NCBI RefSeq assembly: GCF_003182475.1
Contig: NZ_QGTS01000021.1
Coordinates: forward strand, 17,003-81,002
Origin: Mangrovibacter plantisponsor
GTDB taxonomy: Bacteria; Pseudomonadota; Gammaproteobacteria; Enterobacterales; Enterobacteriaceae
DNA length: 64,000 nt
Direction: 5' to 3'
Shown: positions 1-8,190 of the stretch, in pieces
Position numbering within the stretch: position 1 is the stretch's first letter
Layout of the letters: every line of letters begins with the position of its first letter
Position numbers and translations under genes: made by a program
Notes under the pieces: model-generated
Databases searched by the model: none
Told to the model about the DNA's origin: nothing
What the model saw: the letters and a program-made list of their open reading frames with translations, nothing else

Positions 1-322
1 GTTCCGGATCAGCAAACTGTACCCGGGTGGTATCTTGCGGACCGGGTGCCGGGCGCACAGCATAAAAGGGTTCAGCAGGCCCTGCATAATGCCTGGCAGC
101 TTCCACCTGGCGGGATAATGGCTGAGCTTCACCTTGTGGCGTAACAAACAACGTGCTGGCGTACCAGGCATTTTCCAGTTGCGGAGTCAGGACATAGGCC
201 GTCCCGGTAAGTGCGGCAAGGAAAATAAACGGCCCGACAAACAGACCAATATAAAAATGCAACCGGCGCAGCAACTGCACAACAGCGCCCCGGCCACCAG
301 CCGGTAATATTTCAGAAGTCAT
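1..322 (-). CDS. PepSY-associated membrane protein, 3' end outside window
   Basis: Reading from the ATG at 322 gives a frame open to the window edge (107 codons). It starts with a short polar stretch, then a membrane segment of the type HFYIGLFVGPFIFLAALTG followed by TAYVLTPQLE. This layout is typical of PepSY-TM (PiuB-like) proteins, which begin with one transmembrane helix and a large periplasmic loop. Members are often iron-regulated and sit beside TonB-dependent receptors; some reduce ferric siderophores, but no function is shown here. It lies 75 bp downstream of the DUF2946 gene on the same strand, so the two are probably cotranscribed. The catalytic or haem-binding part cannot be seen. 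Confidence 0.7.
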   Translation of the reverse strand, partial: MTSEILPAGGRGAVVQLLRRLHFYIGLFVGPFIFLAALTGTAYVLTPQLENAWYASTLFVTPQGEAQPLSRQVEAARHYAGPAEPFYAVRPAPGPQDTTRVQFADPE

Positions 323-397
323 GGCTTACCTGTAATCAGTTATCCAGAAATGACACAGCGGTGCAGCTATCAAGAAAGCCGCACAGCAAAATAAGTG

Positions 398-991
398 TTA
401 GTGGATAACCAAAACAGGCGGAGCCCTGGCCAGGAATGGACGAAACCACCCGCGGAATGCCGGTACACACACCAGCACAACGGCAGGCATGCGCCGCAAT
501 GTAATCAGGCACCACAATAATAATGCGGCAACCCAGAAGATAAGCGGCATATGCAGTAATAACTGGCAATAGCCACAAGCCGCATCATCCATCCAGTTCA
601 CTTGCAGTGTGGTTGTGCTGTTGTGCACAACCTCATGATAAGCGGTGTTTTCCCCGGATGATGCGTGGTGCATCCCGTGCTGTTCTCCGGCCTGTTCATG
701 AGCCATTGCTGGCTCATGCTGCATCATCTGTGGTTCATGCTGCATCATCGCCATGCCGGGCATTAGCATGTCGCCCATTTCAGGCGTCATTAACCCTTGT
801 CGCACCAGTGTTTTTGACACAACGGGCGCAACAAACAGCATAAAGATAGCGAGCAGTGCCAGAAAAATACCCACCCGGCCCACTCTGGCGTGGAAATAAT
901 GCAACAAAACACGGCCTGCCAGAACAAAATGTTGCGCAATTGTACATGAACAGAAATTGTTTTGTTGCACAAAAATGGCAGTCAGCAGCAC
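398..991 (-). CDS. DUF2946-type Met/His-rich membrane protein
   Basis: The 197-residue frame has a hydrophobic helix at about residues 38-58 (GIFLALLAIFMLFVAPVVSKTL), then a loop with the repeated motif MMQHEP (MMQHEPQMMQHEPAMAHEQ), an ACGYCQLLLHMP motif and a second hydrophobic helix. This matches the DUF2946 layout: N-terminal helix, Met/His/Asp-rich loop, and a CxxC-like motif before the last helix. The loop could bind copper or another metal, but that is inference. The ATG at 991 may be too far upstream. Family members start close to the first helix, and TTG codons near 904-907 are alternatives. The gene probably forms an operon with the PepSY gene and diverges from olsF. Confidence 0.6.
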   Translation of the reverse strand: MLLTAIFVQQNNFCSCTIAQHFVLAGRVLLHYFHARVGRVGIFLALLAIFMLFVAPVVSKTLVRQGLMTPEMGDMLMPGMAMMQHEPQMMQHEPAMAHEQAGEQHGMHHASSGENTAYHEVVHNSTTTLQVNWMDDAACGYCQLLLHMPLIFWVAALLLWCLITLRRMPAVVLVCVPAFRGWFRPFLARAPPVLVIH

Positions 992-1072
992 GCCACAAGA
1001 ACGTCACCCCGCTGACATGCACCTGTCATGTTGCCGCTTTAAGGTCAGCCTCAAAATAGAGGAGGAATGACC

Positions 1073-2782
1073 GTGTTTAGTATCGACAACGTACTGGATG
1101 AGTTATATCCCCACCACAAGCCCGGCGAACGCGCCGTGCGTATGCTCAAACGCTTACTTCACGAACAGGATTTCCAGCAGTTTGCGCAAGATTACCGTCA
1201 CCTCAAGGGGCTGGATATGGTGGAGCAAGTGCTGGAGCACTTGCAAATACAGTGTGATATCCCGGCAAGGGATCTGGAACAAATTCCCGCCCACGGGCCA
1301 TTAGTTGTAGTTGCCAACCACCCCACCGGCACCGCCGATGGTTTGTTGCTGTTGTATGCCATTTCGCGCGTTCGCCGCGATATCAAAGTAGTGGCAAACC
1401 GCATTCTTAGCCAGCTTGAACCGCTTTCTTCGTTGTTTATCGCCGTAGACAACATGAACAACCAGGTACGCAAATCGGCAGTGACAGAAATGGATAATCA
1501 CCTTGCCGCAGGGGGCGTATTAATCTTTTTCCCTGCCGGGGAAGTGGCCCGCTGGCGGCCAGAAGGAATCAGTGACCGGCCCTGGTCTGCCGGGTTTATC
1601 AAGCTCGCCAGGCGTTACCAGGCACCGATTCTGCCAGTACAAATTCAGGCACGTAATAGCGCCCTGTTTTATCTCACATCCCTGATTTCACCGGGGTTAT
1701 CGCTCCTGTTGCTGATTCGCGAAATGTTCCGCCTGCGCGGTAGCAGGTTACCAGTCAGAGTTGGCGAACGCATTCCCTGGTCTGGCTGGCAAGCTAACCA
1801 GCCATCCCGTAAGCTGGCAGCACGGTTTCGCGAGCATGTCCATGAACTTGGAAAACGCGACACCGGGTATTTCCGTACTGAAAAAGGTATTGCCCCGGCG
1901 GAAGACAGGCAAACCCTGCGCCAGGCCCTTAGCCAGACTGAATGCCTGGGAAGTGCTCCCGACGGGAAACGCATTTACCTCTGGCGGCGCAATGGCGCAG
2001 AGGAAACCCCCATTTTGCGTGAGCTGGGAAGGTTACGCGAAATCGCCTTTCGGGCTGTGGGCGAAGGTACCGGGAAGCGCCGTGACGTTGACGCCTGGGA
2101 TGACGACTACTGGCACCTGGTGTTATGGGATGACGACGCACTGGAAATTGTTGGTGCCTACCGCTTTATGCCAGGCAAAGATGCACTGAAACAACGGGGT
2201 TACACTGGTTTATACAGCCACAGCCTGTTCGACTACCAGCAGGAAATGGAACCCATTCTGGCACAAGGAATTGAGCTGGGTCGTAGCTTTATTCAACCCC
2301 GCTATTGGGGGCGACGCGGGCTGGATTACCTGTGGTATGGCATCGGCGCCTGGCTGGCACGTAACCCGGACTACCGTTATTTGTTTGGGCCCGTGTCTAT
2401 TTCGGGTGGTATGCCGCTGGCAGCCCGCCACTTGTTGGTGGCTTTTTACCGCTTGTGGTTTGCCCCTGCCTGCCCTTTGGGCGTGTCGCGCCGCCCCTGG
2501 CCTTCTTCACTCCCGGAAGTATTGGGTGAGTTTACGGGCACAGATTACCAGCAAGACCTGGCGCACCTGAAGCAACGCCTGAATAACATGGGGTGCGGTA
2601 TCCCGCCACTTTACAAGCAATATTCAGAACTGTGTGAACCCGGAGGGGTGCAGTTTATTGATTTCGGCAGCGACCCGGACTTCAACGACTGCATTGATGG
2701 CCTGGTTCTGGTTGATCTCACTTACCTGAAGAGCAGCAAGTACCAGCGCTATATCGGCACCCATTTATCACAAGAAGCCTGA
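1073..2782 (+). CDS. olsF: Bifunctional ornithine-lipid synthase, OlsF-type
   Basis: The product has two acyltransferase modules. The N-terminal half carries a PlsC/hemolysin-type motif (ANHPTGTADG, about residues 82-92, with the His and Asp of the active site) and FFPAGEVAR near 152-160. The C-terminal half (about 290-560) is an OlsB/autoinducer-synthase-like GNAT domain with EIAFRAVGEGTGKRRDVD and an acidic WDDDYWHLVLWDDD segment. Fusion of an O-acyltransferase to an N-acyltransferase is the hallmark of OlsF, which makes phosphorus-free ornithine lipids in the inner membrane. An ATG exists at 1067, but the GGAGG at 1061-1065 lies only one base from it. The in-frame GTG at 1073 has a normal seven-base spacing and is preferred. 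The gene stands alone and ends at a strong hairpin. Confidence 0.75.
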   Translation: MFSIDNVLDELYPHHKPGERAVRMLKRLLHEQDFQQFAQDYRHLKGLDMVEQVLEHLQIQCDIPARDLEQIPAHGPLVVVANHPTGTADGLLLLYAISRVRRDIKVVANRILSQLEPLSSLFIAVDNMNNQVRKSAVTEMDNHLAAGGVLIFFPAGEVARWRPEGISDRPWSAGFIKLARRYQAPILPVQIQARNSALFYLTSLISPGLSLLLLIREMFRLRGSRLPVRVGERIPWSGWQANQPSRKLAARFREHVHELGKRDTGYFRTEKGIAPAEDRQTLRQALSQTECLGSAPDGKRIYLWRRNGAEETPILRELGRLREIAFRAVGEGTGKRRDVDAWDDDYWHLVLWDDDALEIVGAYRFMPGKDALKQRGYTGLYSHSLFDYQQEMEPILAQGIELGRSFIQPRYWGRRGLDYLWYGIGAWLARNPDYRYLFGPVSISGGMPLAARHLLVAFYRLWFAPACPLGVSRRPWPSSLPEVLGEFTGTDYQQDLAHLKQRLNNMGCGIPPLYKQYSELCEPGGVQFIDFGSDPDFNDCIDGLVLVDLTYLKSSKYQRYIGTHLSQEA

Positions 2783-2787
2783 TAGCA

Positions 2788-2814
2788 GCCATCCCGTCAG
2801 CCTGGCGGGATGGC
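2788..2814 (+). terminator. Hairpin after olsF
   Basis: A perfect 9-bp stem (GCCATCCCG / CGGGATGGC) with a 9-base loop starts six bases after the olsF stop codon. The following T-tract is poor (CAATATTG), so it is either a weak intrinsic terminator or an mRNA 3' end. Confidence 0.6.
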
Positions 2815-2828
2815 TCAATATTGCAAAA

Positions 2829-2847
2829 ATAACTGATTATAATTATC
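2829..2847. promoter_or_regulatory. Fur box upstream of iron-binding protein gene
   Basis: ATAACTGATTATAATTATC matches the Fur consensus GATAATGATAATCATTATC at 13 of 19 positions. It lies 37 bp upstream of the periplasmic binding protein start, where a promoter would be. This predicts repression by iron-loaded Fur. Confidence 0.65.
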
Positions 2848-2884
2848 ATTTACTCCCTTTTCTCCGTTTCAGGCTACCCGCCGT

Positions 2885-3982
2885 ATGCGTACCCTGCTTG
2901 TTGCTTTATGCCTGCTATTCAGCACACTGGTTTGTGCCAAAACCGTCACTGATATTACTGGCCGCCAGGTCACTATTCCGGACAACCCACAACGCATTGT
3001 GCTGGGTGAAAGCCGTATGCTGTATACCCTTGGCCTACTGGAACCCGGTTACCCTGCAGGTAAGATTGTTGGCTGGCCTGGTGATATGGCGAAGTACGAC
3101 CCGCAAACCTGGTCGGTATGGTTAAAAGCCTTTCCGCAACTGGCCTCGGTAACCCAACTGGGTGATGGCTTTCTGGATCAAAGTAATATTGAGCAGGTTA
3201 TTCGCCTCAAACCAGACTTGGTTATCCTGCCGCAACTGGCAAAGGGCAGTCATTCAGAAAACCAGTTCATTGAATTGCTGGCGCAGGCTCACATACCGGT
3301 GATTAAAATCGATCTGCGGGTAGATCTTCTGCATAACACCGTACCCAGCATTCACCTGCTGGGCGAGGTATTAAACCAGCAACAACGGGCACAGAGTTTT
3401 ATTGATTTCTACCAACAACACATGGCTCTGGTGGAAAAACGGCTGGCCACAATTAATGGCTCTAAACCCACGGTGTTTTTACACCTTCACCTCGGCAGGC
3501 GTGATACTTGCTGTACCACTGTTGCTCATGGCAATTTGGGGCAATTACTGGATTTCGCTGGCGGGGACAATATTGCCAAACCATTGCTTAAAGGCGTTTT
3601 TGGTAATCTGTCATCAGAACAATTACTCGCCAGCCAGCCTGAGGTCTACATTGGCACAGGAATGAGCAACAGTGGGCGCACATTGCAACTCGGCCCGCAG
3701 GTTAGCCAGCAACAGGCAGAAGACAGCATGAAACGCGCGATAGCCGCTCAACAACCTCTGAGCTACCTCAATGCGGTACGCCAGGGGAACGCGTGGGGGC
3801 TGTGGCATAATTTCTACCTCAGCCCGTACCATGTTGCGGCAGTCGAATTCTTTGCAAAAACCTTCTACCCACAACAATTTGCCGACATTAACCCGGAACA
3901 AACACTGAAAACACTTTACCAGCGTTTCCTGCCCATTCCTTACAGCGGCACATTCTGGGTCAGGCTGCCAGTTGCCAAATAA
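2885..3982 (+). CDS. Iron/siderophore ABC transporter periplasmic binding protein
   Basis: The 365-residue product begins with a Sec signal peptide (MRTLLVALCLLFSTLVCA). It continues with the FepB/BtuF-family pattern: TVTDITGRQVTIPDNPQRIVL near the mature N-terminus, then KPDLVILPQ and SQPEVYIGTG segments at the lobe positions. Such proteins deliver ferric siderophores or haem to FecCD-type permeases. No permease or ATPase gene adjoins, so it must use a transporter encoded elsewhere. The Fur box just upstream supports an iron role. Its 3' end overlaps the convergent FtsZ-like gene by 43 bp. The ligand cannot be told from sequence. Confidence 0.8.
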   Translation: MRTLLVALCLLFSTLVCAKTVTDITGRQVTIPDNPQRIVLGESRMLYTLGLLEPGYPAGKIVGWPGDMAKYDPQTWSVWLKAFPQLASVTQLGDGFLDQSNIEQVIRLKPDLVILPQLAKGSHSENQFIELLAQAHIPVIKIDLRVDLLHNTVPSIHLLGEVLNQQQRAQSFIDFYQQHMALVEKRLATINGSKPTVFLHLHLGRRDTCCTTVAHGNLGQLLDFAGGDNIAKPLLKGVFGNLSSEQLLASQPEVYIGTGMSNSGRTLQLGPQVSQQQAEDSMKRAIAAQQPLSYLNAVRQGNAWGLWHNFYLSPYHVAAVEFFAKTFYPQQFADINPEQTLKTLYQRFLPIPYSGTFWVRLPVAK

Positions 3983-4704
3983 TGCCGGGCGGTCAAAGTA
4001 TCTGACGGAAACCCGGATAACCCAATCACCCGCGCAATGGGCTCTTCTATTGCACATTGCCAGATACCCCCAAGCAACCTTGCCTGGGGCCGCATTTGCA
4101 CCGCTATTTGCTCCATTGCTTCTTCATAGCTGGTAATCAACCCACGGGCAAAAGGTGATAACAGCACCACCAGTAAACTGTTTTGTTCAGCCAGCGGCAG
4201 GCGCGCGGTGATATTTTTTGCCAGGGTTTCCGGTTGGTAATTACGCACGATGCAGTGCTGGAGTGTCCGGCCCGCTTTAAGAATTTGCGAAACATCTTCG
4301 CATTCCGTCATGACCAGGCCCGGTTGTAACAATGGCACCAGTAATGTCATTAACCTCGCCTGCAACCCACGCATCAACGGCCCTTGTACCGGCCAGACAA
4401 TAACGCCTTTGGGTAAATTAGCCGGCGCACCTGCCCCCGCAGGTAACAACAACACCACCAGGCCATCGCACTGTGCCAGAGTTTCCAGTGGAAGCTCCAC
4501 CCCCGGGAAAACCAGGGTCAGAAAAGCCTGCTGTGAATTTTTCGGTGTCAGGCTGGTTATACGCTGCCAGCATGGCTGCCCACCAAATACAGGCAACTGA
4601 TTAATTAAGTGGGTATCGCCATCATTCAATATCACATTAATCAATAAAGGCCGCACAAGAGATTGCATGCCAATAAAAAGTTCAGCAAACGATTGTCTGT
4701 CCAT
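3940..4704 (-). CDS. Compact FtsZ/tubulin-like protein of unknown function
   Basis: The 254-residue product has no signal peptide. Residues 115-232 align by eye with the E. coli FtsZ core helix and C-terminal domain. LLQPGLVMTECEDVSQIL (125-142) matches the FtsZ T7-loop segment ELITRPGLMNVDFADVRTVM, keeping PGL and the second loop Asp (137), with Glu (135) replacing the first and the T7 Asn lost. The tail (about 176-232) matches the FtsZ sheet domain, ending VIGLSGF versus VTVVATGI. The N-terminal GTPase half is shortened: CDGLVVLLLPAGAGAP (79-94) stands where FtsZ has GADMVFIAAGMGGGTGTGAAP, and the GGGTGTG signature is lost. It is therefore probably a degenerate FtsZ paralogue unable to bind GTP normally. 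The gene is monocistronic and its role is unknown. Homology is inferred, not computed. Confidence 0.6.
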   Translation of the reverse strand: MDRQSFAELFIGMQSLVRPLLINVILNDGDTHLINQLPVFGGQPCWQRITSLTPKNSQQAFLTLVFPGVELPLETLAQCDGLVVLLLPAGAGAPANLPKGVIVWPVQGPLMRGLQARLMTLLVPLLQPGLVMTECEDVSQILKAGRTLQHCIVRNYQPETLAKNITARLPLAEQNSLLVVLLSPFARGLITSYEEAMEQIAVQMRPQARLLGGIWQCAIEEPIARVIGLSGFPSDTLTARHYLATGSLTQNVPL

Positions 4705-4903
4705 TTAATACATTCCTGTAATCGTTTTTTCCGAATAATACCTGTTGATTTCGCTTAAAGCGACGATATATCTCTGATCCAGCACAAGGACTTATCGAAA
4801 AATGCGACGGCAGAAATCAGCACGGGCCTTGCCTTGTTTAGCCATGGTTTTTGTTACAGCCACTATGCTGTTAAGCTGAAATAATCACAGGGAGAGATAC
4901 GGC

Positions 4904-5434
4904 ATGTCCATTCAGGAAATAACCCGTTGGGTAAGCGAACTGATTAACCAGCATCACTATTGGGCTGCCCCCATTGTCTTCTTACTGGCGTTTGGCGAAT
5001 CACTGGCGTTCCTTTCCCTGCTACTCCCTGCCACCGTTATTTTGCTGGCACTGGGAGCCTTGCTGGCAGACAGCGTGGTGCCATTCTGGTGGTTATGGGC
5101 AGCGGCCAGTGCGGGAGCATGGCTGGGCGACAGCGTTTCATACTGGCTGGGGTATCACTTTAAAGACAGGGTAACAAAGTGGTGGCCACTTTCACGCAAG
5201 CCATGGTTACTGGCGCGCGGCCACGCTTTCTTCGAACGCTGGGGCACATTGAGTATTTTCTTTGGCCGCTTTTTTGGGCCATTACGCGCCATTGTGCCGC
5301 TGGTAGGAGGTATTTGCGCCATGCCACGCCTGCCATTCCAGGTGGCAAACCTGGCATCGGCCTGCGTGTGGGCATTTGCCATGCTGGCCCCCGGTGCTTT
5401 TGCCATGCCCTGGTTAATGGCCTGGCTCGATTAA
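4904..5434 (+). CDS. DedA-family inner-membrane protein
   Basis: The 176-residue protein has several hydrophobic helices and two DedA-type signatures. The first is FGESLAFLSLLLPATVILLALGAL near the N-terminus. The second is FFGRFFGPLRAIVPLVGGI at about 122-140, followed by a Trp-containing helix. DedA proteins are thought to move phospholipids or polyprenyl-phosphate across the membrane and to support proton-motive-force homeostasis. It is shorter than YghB/YqjA (about 220) and nearer YohD in length. A GGGAGAG Shine-Dalgarno sits before the ATG at 4904. The 3' end overlaps the convergent GntR gene by 21 bp. The specific substrate is unknown. Confidence 0.85.
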   Translation: MSIQEITRWVSELINQHHYWAAPIVFLLAFGESLAFLSLLLPATVILLALGALLADSVVPFWWLWAAASAGAWLGDSVSYWLGYHFKDRVTKWWPLSRKPWLLARGHAFFERWGTLSIFFGRFFGPLRAIVPLVGGICAMPRLPFQVANLASACVWAFAMLAPGAFAMPWLMAWLD

Positions 5435-6202
5435 CGGCGATTGCGGTGCCACCACTATTCCCCGGTTTTGCACATTAAACACGACCCGTTCCGGGTGGTT
5501 AACTGACACCAGGTATTCCAGTGGAATGCCCAACCCATCGCTAATGGTGCCCCGATACACCAGTGACGGGCTGTCCGGTGGAACCTGCAGCAACGTATGT
5601 TCCTCTTCATTCATGCGGCCAACCTGCACTGAGCCATTGTCTGATGCCGCATGCAGGTGATAAAACTCAGCCAATAATTTGTACAACGAACCTTGTTGTT
5701 CGAGCATATGCCCTGTCATTCCTGGCACTCTGTTCCCTGGTAAATAGCTAGTTTCAAGGCAAAATGGCTCATCATCCGCGAGCCGTAAACGCTTGATAAC
5801 CACAACAGGGTCACCAGGCTGAATTTGTAACCACCGCGCAATACGTGTACTGGCCGGAGCATGCTGGAAATACAGGAGCTGGCTCCCGGCTTTCGCTCCA
5901 TTCATTTCGGTTATCTGCCCAATACCTTGCTCTACAGGTGTAGTAAGTGGCCGGGCAATTGTAGCCTGGCGCAGCCATGTACCCTGATTACCTCTGCGCT
6001 CAAGAATCCCCCCCTCAACCAGCTCAGCCAGGATCTTGCGTAGTGTCATTCGGCTAACACCTAATAACGCCACCAATTCACGCTCAGGAGGAATTTGATC
6101 CCCATTGGTAAATTCTGGGGTATTCAGGTATGACAGCAATGTTTTTTTCGCCTCAATATAGGCTTTGCGTGGCCGACGCTTCCCACTTGCCAAATCACTC
6201 AT
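5414..6202 (-). CDS. GntR/HutC-family regulator of the frl-like operon
   Basis: The 262-residue protein has an N-terminal winged helix (IPPERELVALLGVSRMTLRKILAELVEGGILERRGNQGTWL, about 37-77). A UTRA effector domain follows (about 95-250), with the typical GDPVVVIKRLRLADDEPFCLETSYLP segment. UTRA regulators usually bind phosphorylated sugars or amino-sugar derivatives. The gene is divergent from the binding protein-deglycase-kinase operon starting at 6423. That arrangement, like frlR, suggests it represses the operon until a fructosamine-6-phosphate-type inducer appears; this is inference from context. Its start lies next to a palindrome at 6203-6215, suggesting autoregulation. Confidence 0.8.
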   Translation of the reverse strand: MSDLASGKRRPRKAYIEAKKTLLSYLNTPEFTNGDQIPPERELVALLGVSRMTLRKILAELVEGGILERRGNQGTWLRQATIARPLTTPVEQGIGQITEMNGAKAGSQLLYFQHAPASTRIARWLQIQPGDPVVVIKRLRLADDEPFCLETSYLPGNRVPGMTGHMLEQQGSLYKLLAEFYHLHAASDNGSVQVGRMNEEEHTLLQVPPDSPSLVYRGTISDGLGIPLEYLVSVNHPERVVFNVQNRGIVVAPQSPLIEPGH

Positions 6203-6422
6203 GGTATAAATTACCCGTTATTCAGACCGCCACCGGTTTAGTTTTATCATTTTATAATCAGTACGTTAATCGACAACCTATTTTCTCTCCCATCAGCAAA
6301 AATATACCATAACATCATAATATAAATATATATTTCCATTTCAGATAAAATTTTATTGCACAAGAAAGAAACAGTGAGTATATATTTTATGGTCTTTTTT
6401 ATGGTCAACTTAAGGAATCATC
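6203..6422. promoter_or_regulatory. Divergent control region with candidate GntR operators
   Basis: Directly upstream of the regulator start is the palindrome GGTATAAATTACC (6203-6215). It resembles HutC-subfamily sites built on TGGTATANACCA. Nearer the operon start are two direct copies of ATGGTC (6389-6394 and 6401-6406), 12 bp apart and just before the Shine-Dalgarno AAGGAA. The rest is AT-rich. Operator assignment is inferred from symmetry and position. Confidence 0.45.
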
Positions 6423-7202
6423 ATGAAGCGCGTACTGTCTGTGTTGTGCCTGAGTGTTGCCTGTTGCATTGCGTCCCCAGGTTGGGGGGCAGAAGAAGTA
6501 CTGCGCCTGGGGACTGACCCAACATTTCCCCCGTTTGAATCCAAAACATCAACTGGTGCGCTTACCGGTTTTGACATCGATTTGGGAAACGCCATTTGTG
6601 CCCAAATGCAGGTGAAGTGCCAGTGGGTGGAAAACAGCTTTGATGGGCTGATTCCGGCACTGAAAGCCCGTAAATTCGATGCCATCCTGTCCTCACTTTC
6701 TATTACTGATGAACGCAAAAAAGCTATTGCCTTCAGCAATAAGCTTTTTAACACCCCGGCATACCTGGTTGCGGGGAAAAATAATGATCTGCTCCCTACG
6801 GCCGCGAGCCTGAAAGGAAAACGTATTGGTGTACAGCAGGGTTCAGTATTCGAAGTCTACGCCCAAAGGCACTGGCGTGATGCCGGAGTCGAGTTGGTCT
6901 CCTACCCCAGTGCCGAAGCCGTTTACGCCGACCTGGTTGCAGGGCGCATTGACGGAACGCTGGATGATGCAACTGTCGTTACAGAAGCTTTGCTAACTAA
7001 GCCTCAGGGCAAAAATTTCGAACTAAAAGGTGACCAGGTAAAAGACCCTGCAATATTTGGCCCTGGAACGGGAATCGGATTGCGCAAAGAAGATACAGGG
7101 CATCTGGCGCGAATAAACGCAGCAATCGCGGCAATTCGGGCAAATGGCACTTACGACAAACTGGCAAAAAAATATTTTAGTTTCAATGTATATGGCGAGT
7201 AA
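6423..7202 (+). CDS. Amino-acid-type ABC periplasmic binding protein (HisJ/ArgT-like)
   Basis: The 259-residue protein has a signal peptide (MKRVLSVLCLSVACCIASPGWGA) and the classic family-3 solute-binding pattern. It shows LRLGTDPTFPPFESK, GFDIDLGNAICAQM, FDGLIPALKARKFDAILSSLSITDERKK and KGKRIGVQQGS. It closely resembles lysine/arginine/ornithine and histidine binding proteins. Here it leads a fructosamine-catabolic operon, so its ligand is probably an amino-acid Amadori product such as a fructosyl amino acid (inference). No permease or ATPase is encoded nearby, so it may feed a HisQMP-type complex, as HisJ and ArgT do. Start: ATG 6423 behind AAGGAA. It lies three bases before the deglycase gene. 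Confidence 0.8.
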   Translation: MKRVLSVLCLSVACCIASPGWGAEEVLRLGTDPTFPPFESKTSTGALTGFDIDLGNAICAQMQVKCQWVENSFDGLIPALKARKFDAILSSLSITDERKKAIAFSNKLFNTPAYLVAGKNNDLLPTAASLKGKRIGVQQGSVFEVYAQRHWRDAGVELVSYPSAEAVYADLVAGRIDGTLDDATVVTEALLTKPQGKNFELKGDQVKDPAIFGPGTGIGLRKEDTGHLARINAAIAAIRANGTYDKLAKKYFSFNVYGE

Positions 7203-7205
7203 TAA

Positions 7206-8183
7206 ATGAATACCACCACGCTGATTACCGACTTACTGCACTCTCATTTCAGTGCGACCTTACCGTTAAAACACATTGTTCTGGTGGCCTGTGGCGGGTC
7301 ACTGGTCGATATGTATCCGGCTCATTACTTTTTAAACCGTGAGGCCCGTGAACTGCGCAGTTATATGATGACAGCCAATGAGTTTGTCTGTGCCCCCCCC
7401 AGGACTCTGGGCCCGCAAACACTAACTATCGTCTGCTCACATGGTGGGAACACGCCGGAATCTGTAGCAGCAGCACAGTTGGCACAACAAAATGGCAGTG
7501 CCACAATTTGCCTTACGCATAATTCTGATGCATCACTGTTACAAGCAGCAACGCGCCACATTCTTTATGAATGGGGTGACACCAGCCAGGTCGTTAATAA
7601 CCCGATGGCTATCATCCTTAGTCTGTGTGTCAATGCACTCAATCACACTGAAGGTTATGCCAGTAACTCCGCTTTTCACCACGGTATGAGCATGATAGAT
7701 GCACTGATTAGCCGTGCTCGCCAGAAAATAACTGCTCGCGTTGAAGATTTTGCCCGGCGCTTTGCTGATGAATCGTTATTTTATGTCCTGTCGAGTGGTG
7801 CATCCTATGGGCACGCCTATGGTTTTGCTATCTGCTCATTGATGGAAATGCAATGGCTTAACGCCGCCAGTATCCATAGCGGTGAATATTTCCATGGTCC
7901 CTTCGAAGTCACCGATCACTCCACACCATGGATTGTGCTGGTTAACGAGGGGCTTACTCGCCCATTGGATGAGCGTGTGGTGCGGTTTCTGGCACACCAC
8001 GCAGAGAAAACCGAAATTGTTGATGCCCGCGAACTGGGGCTTGGGGCAATAGACGCCAGTGTAGTGGACTACTTTAACCCCATACTGTTCTACAGTGTGA
8101 TGTGTGATTACCGGGCGTCACTGGCAACAATTCGCCAGCACCCACTGGAAACACGCAGGTATATGGGCAAAATCGAATACTGA
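7206..8183 (+). CDS. FrlB-like fructosamine-6-phosphate deglycase (SIS domains)
   Basis: The 325-residue protein contains two SIS (sugar isomerase) domains. Landmarks are VACGGSLVDMYPAHYF near the N-terminus, CSHGGNTPESVAAAQLA at about 75-90, and SIHSGEYFHGPFEVT at about 225-238. The end ETRRYMGKIEY matches the FrlB ending DERRYYGGLVEY. FrlB cleaves fructoselysine-6-phosphate to lysine and glucose-6-phosphate; FraB and GfrF do related reactions. Substrate choice within this group cannot be read from sequence. The conserved SGEF/Y-HGP segment supports an active isomerase-type site. It is translated in an operon with the binding protein upstream and the kinase eight bases downstream. Confidence 0.8.
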   Translation: MNTTTLITDLLHSHFSATLPLKHIVLVACGGSLVDMYPAHYFLNREARELRSYMMTANEFVCAPPRTLGPQTLTIVCSHGGNTPESVAAAQLAQQNGSATICLTHNSDASLLQAATRHILYEWGDTSQVVNNPMAIILSLCVNALNHTEGYASNSAFHHGMSMIDALISRARQKITARVEDFARRFADESLFYVLSSGASYGHAYGFAICSLMEMQWLNAASIHSGEYFHGPFEVTDHSTPWIVLVNEGLTRPLDERVVRFLAHHAEKTEIVDARELGLGAIDASVVDYFNPILFYSVMCDYRASLATIRQHPLETRRYMGKIEY

Positions 8184-8190
8184 GGGCAGA

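Noticed and set aside
4751..4763. Short palindrome TCGCTTAAAGCGA upstream of the DedA gene
   Set aside because: Thirteen bases with no partner site or known regulator; chance is likely.
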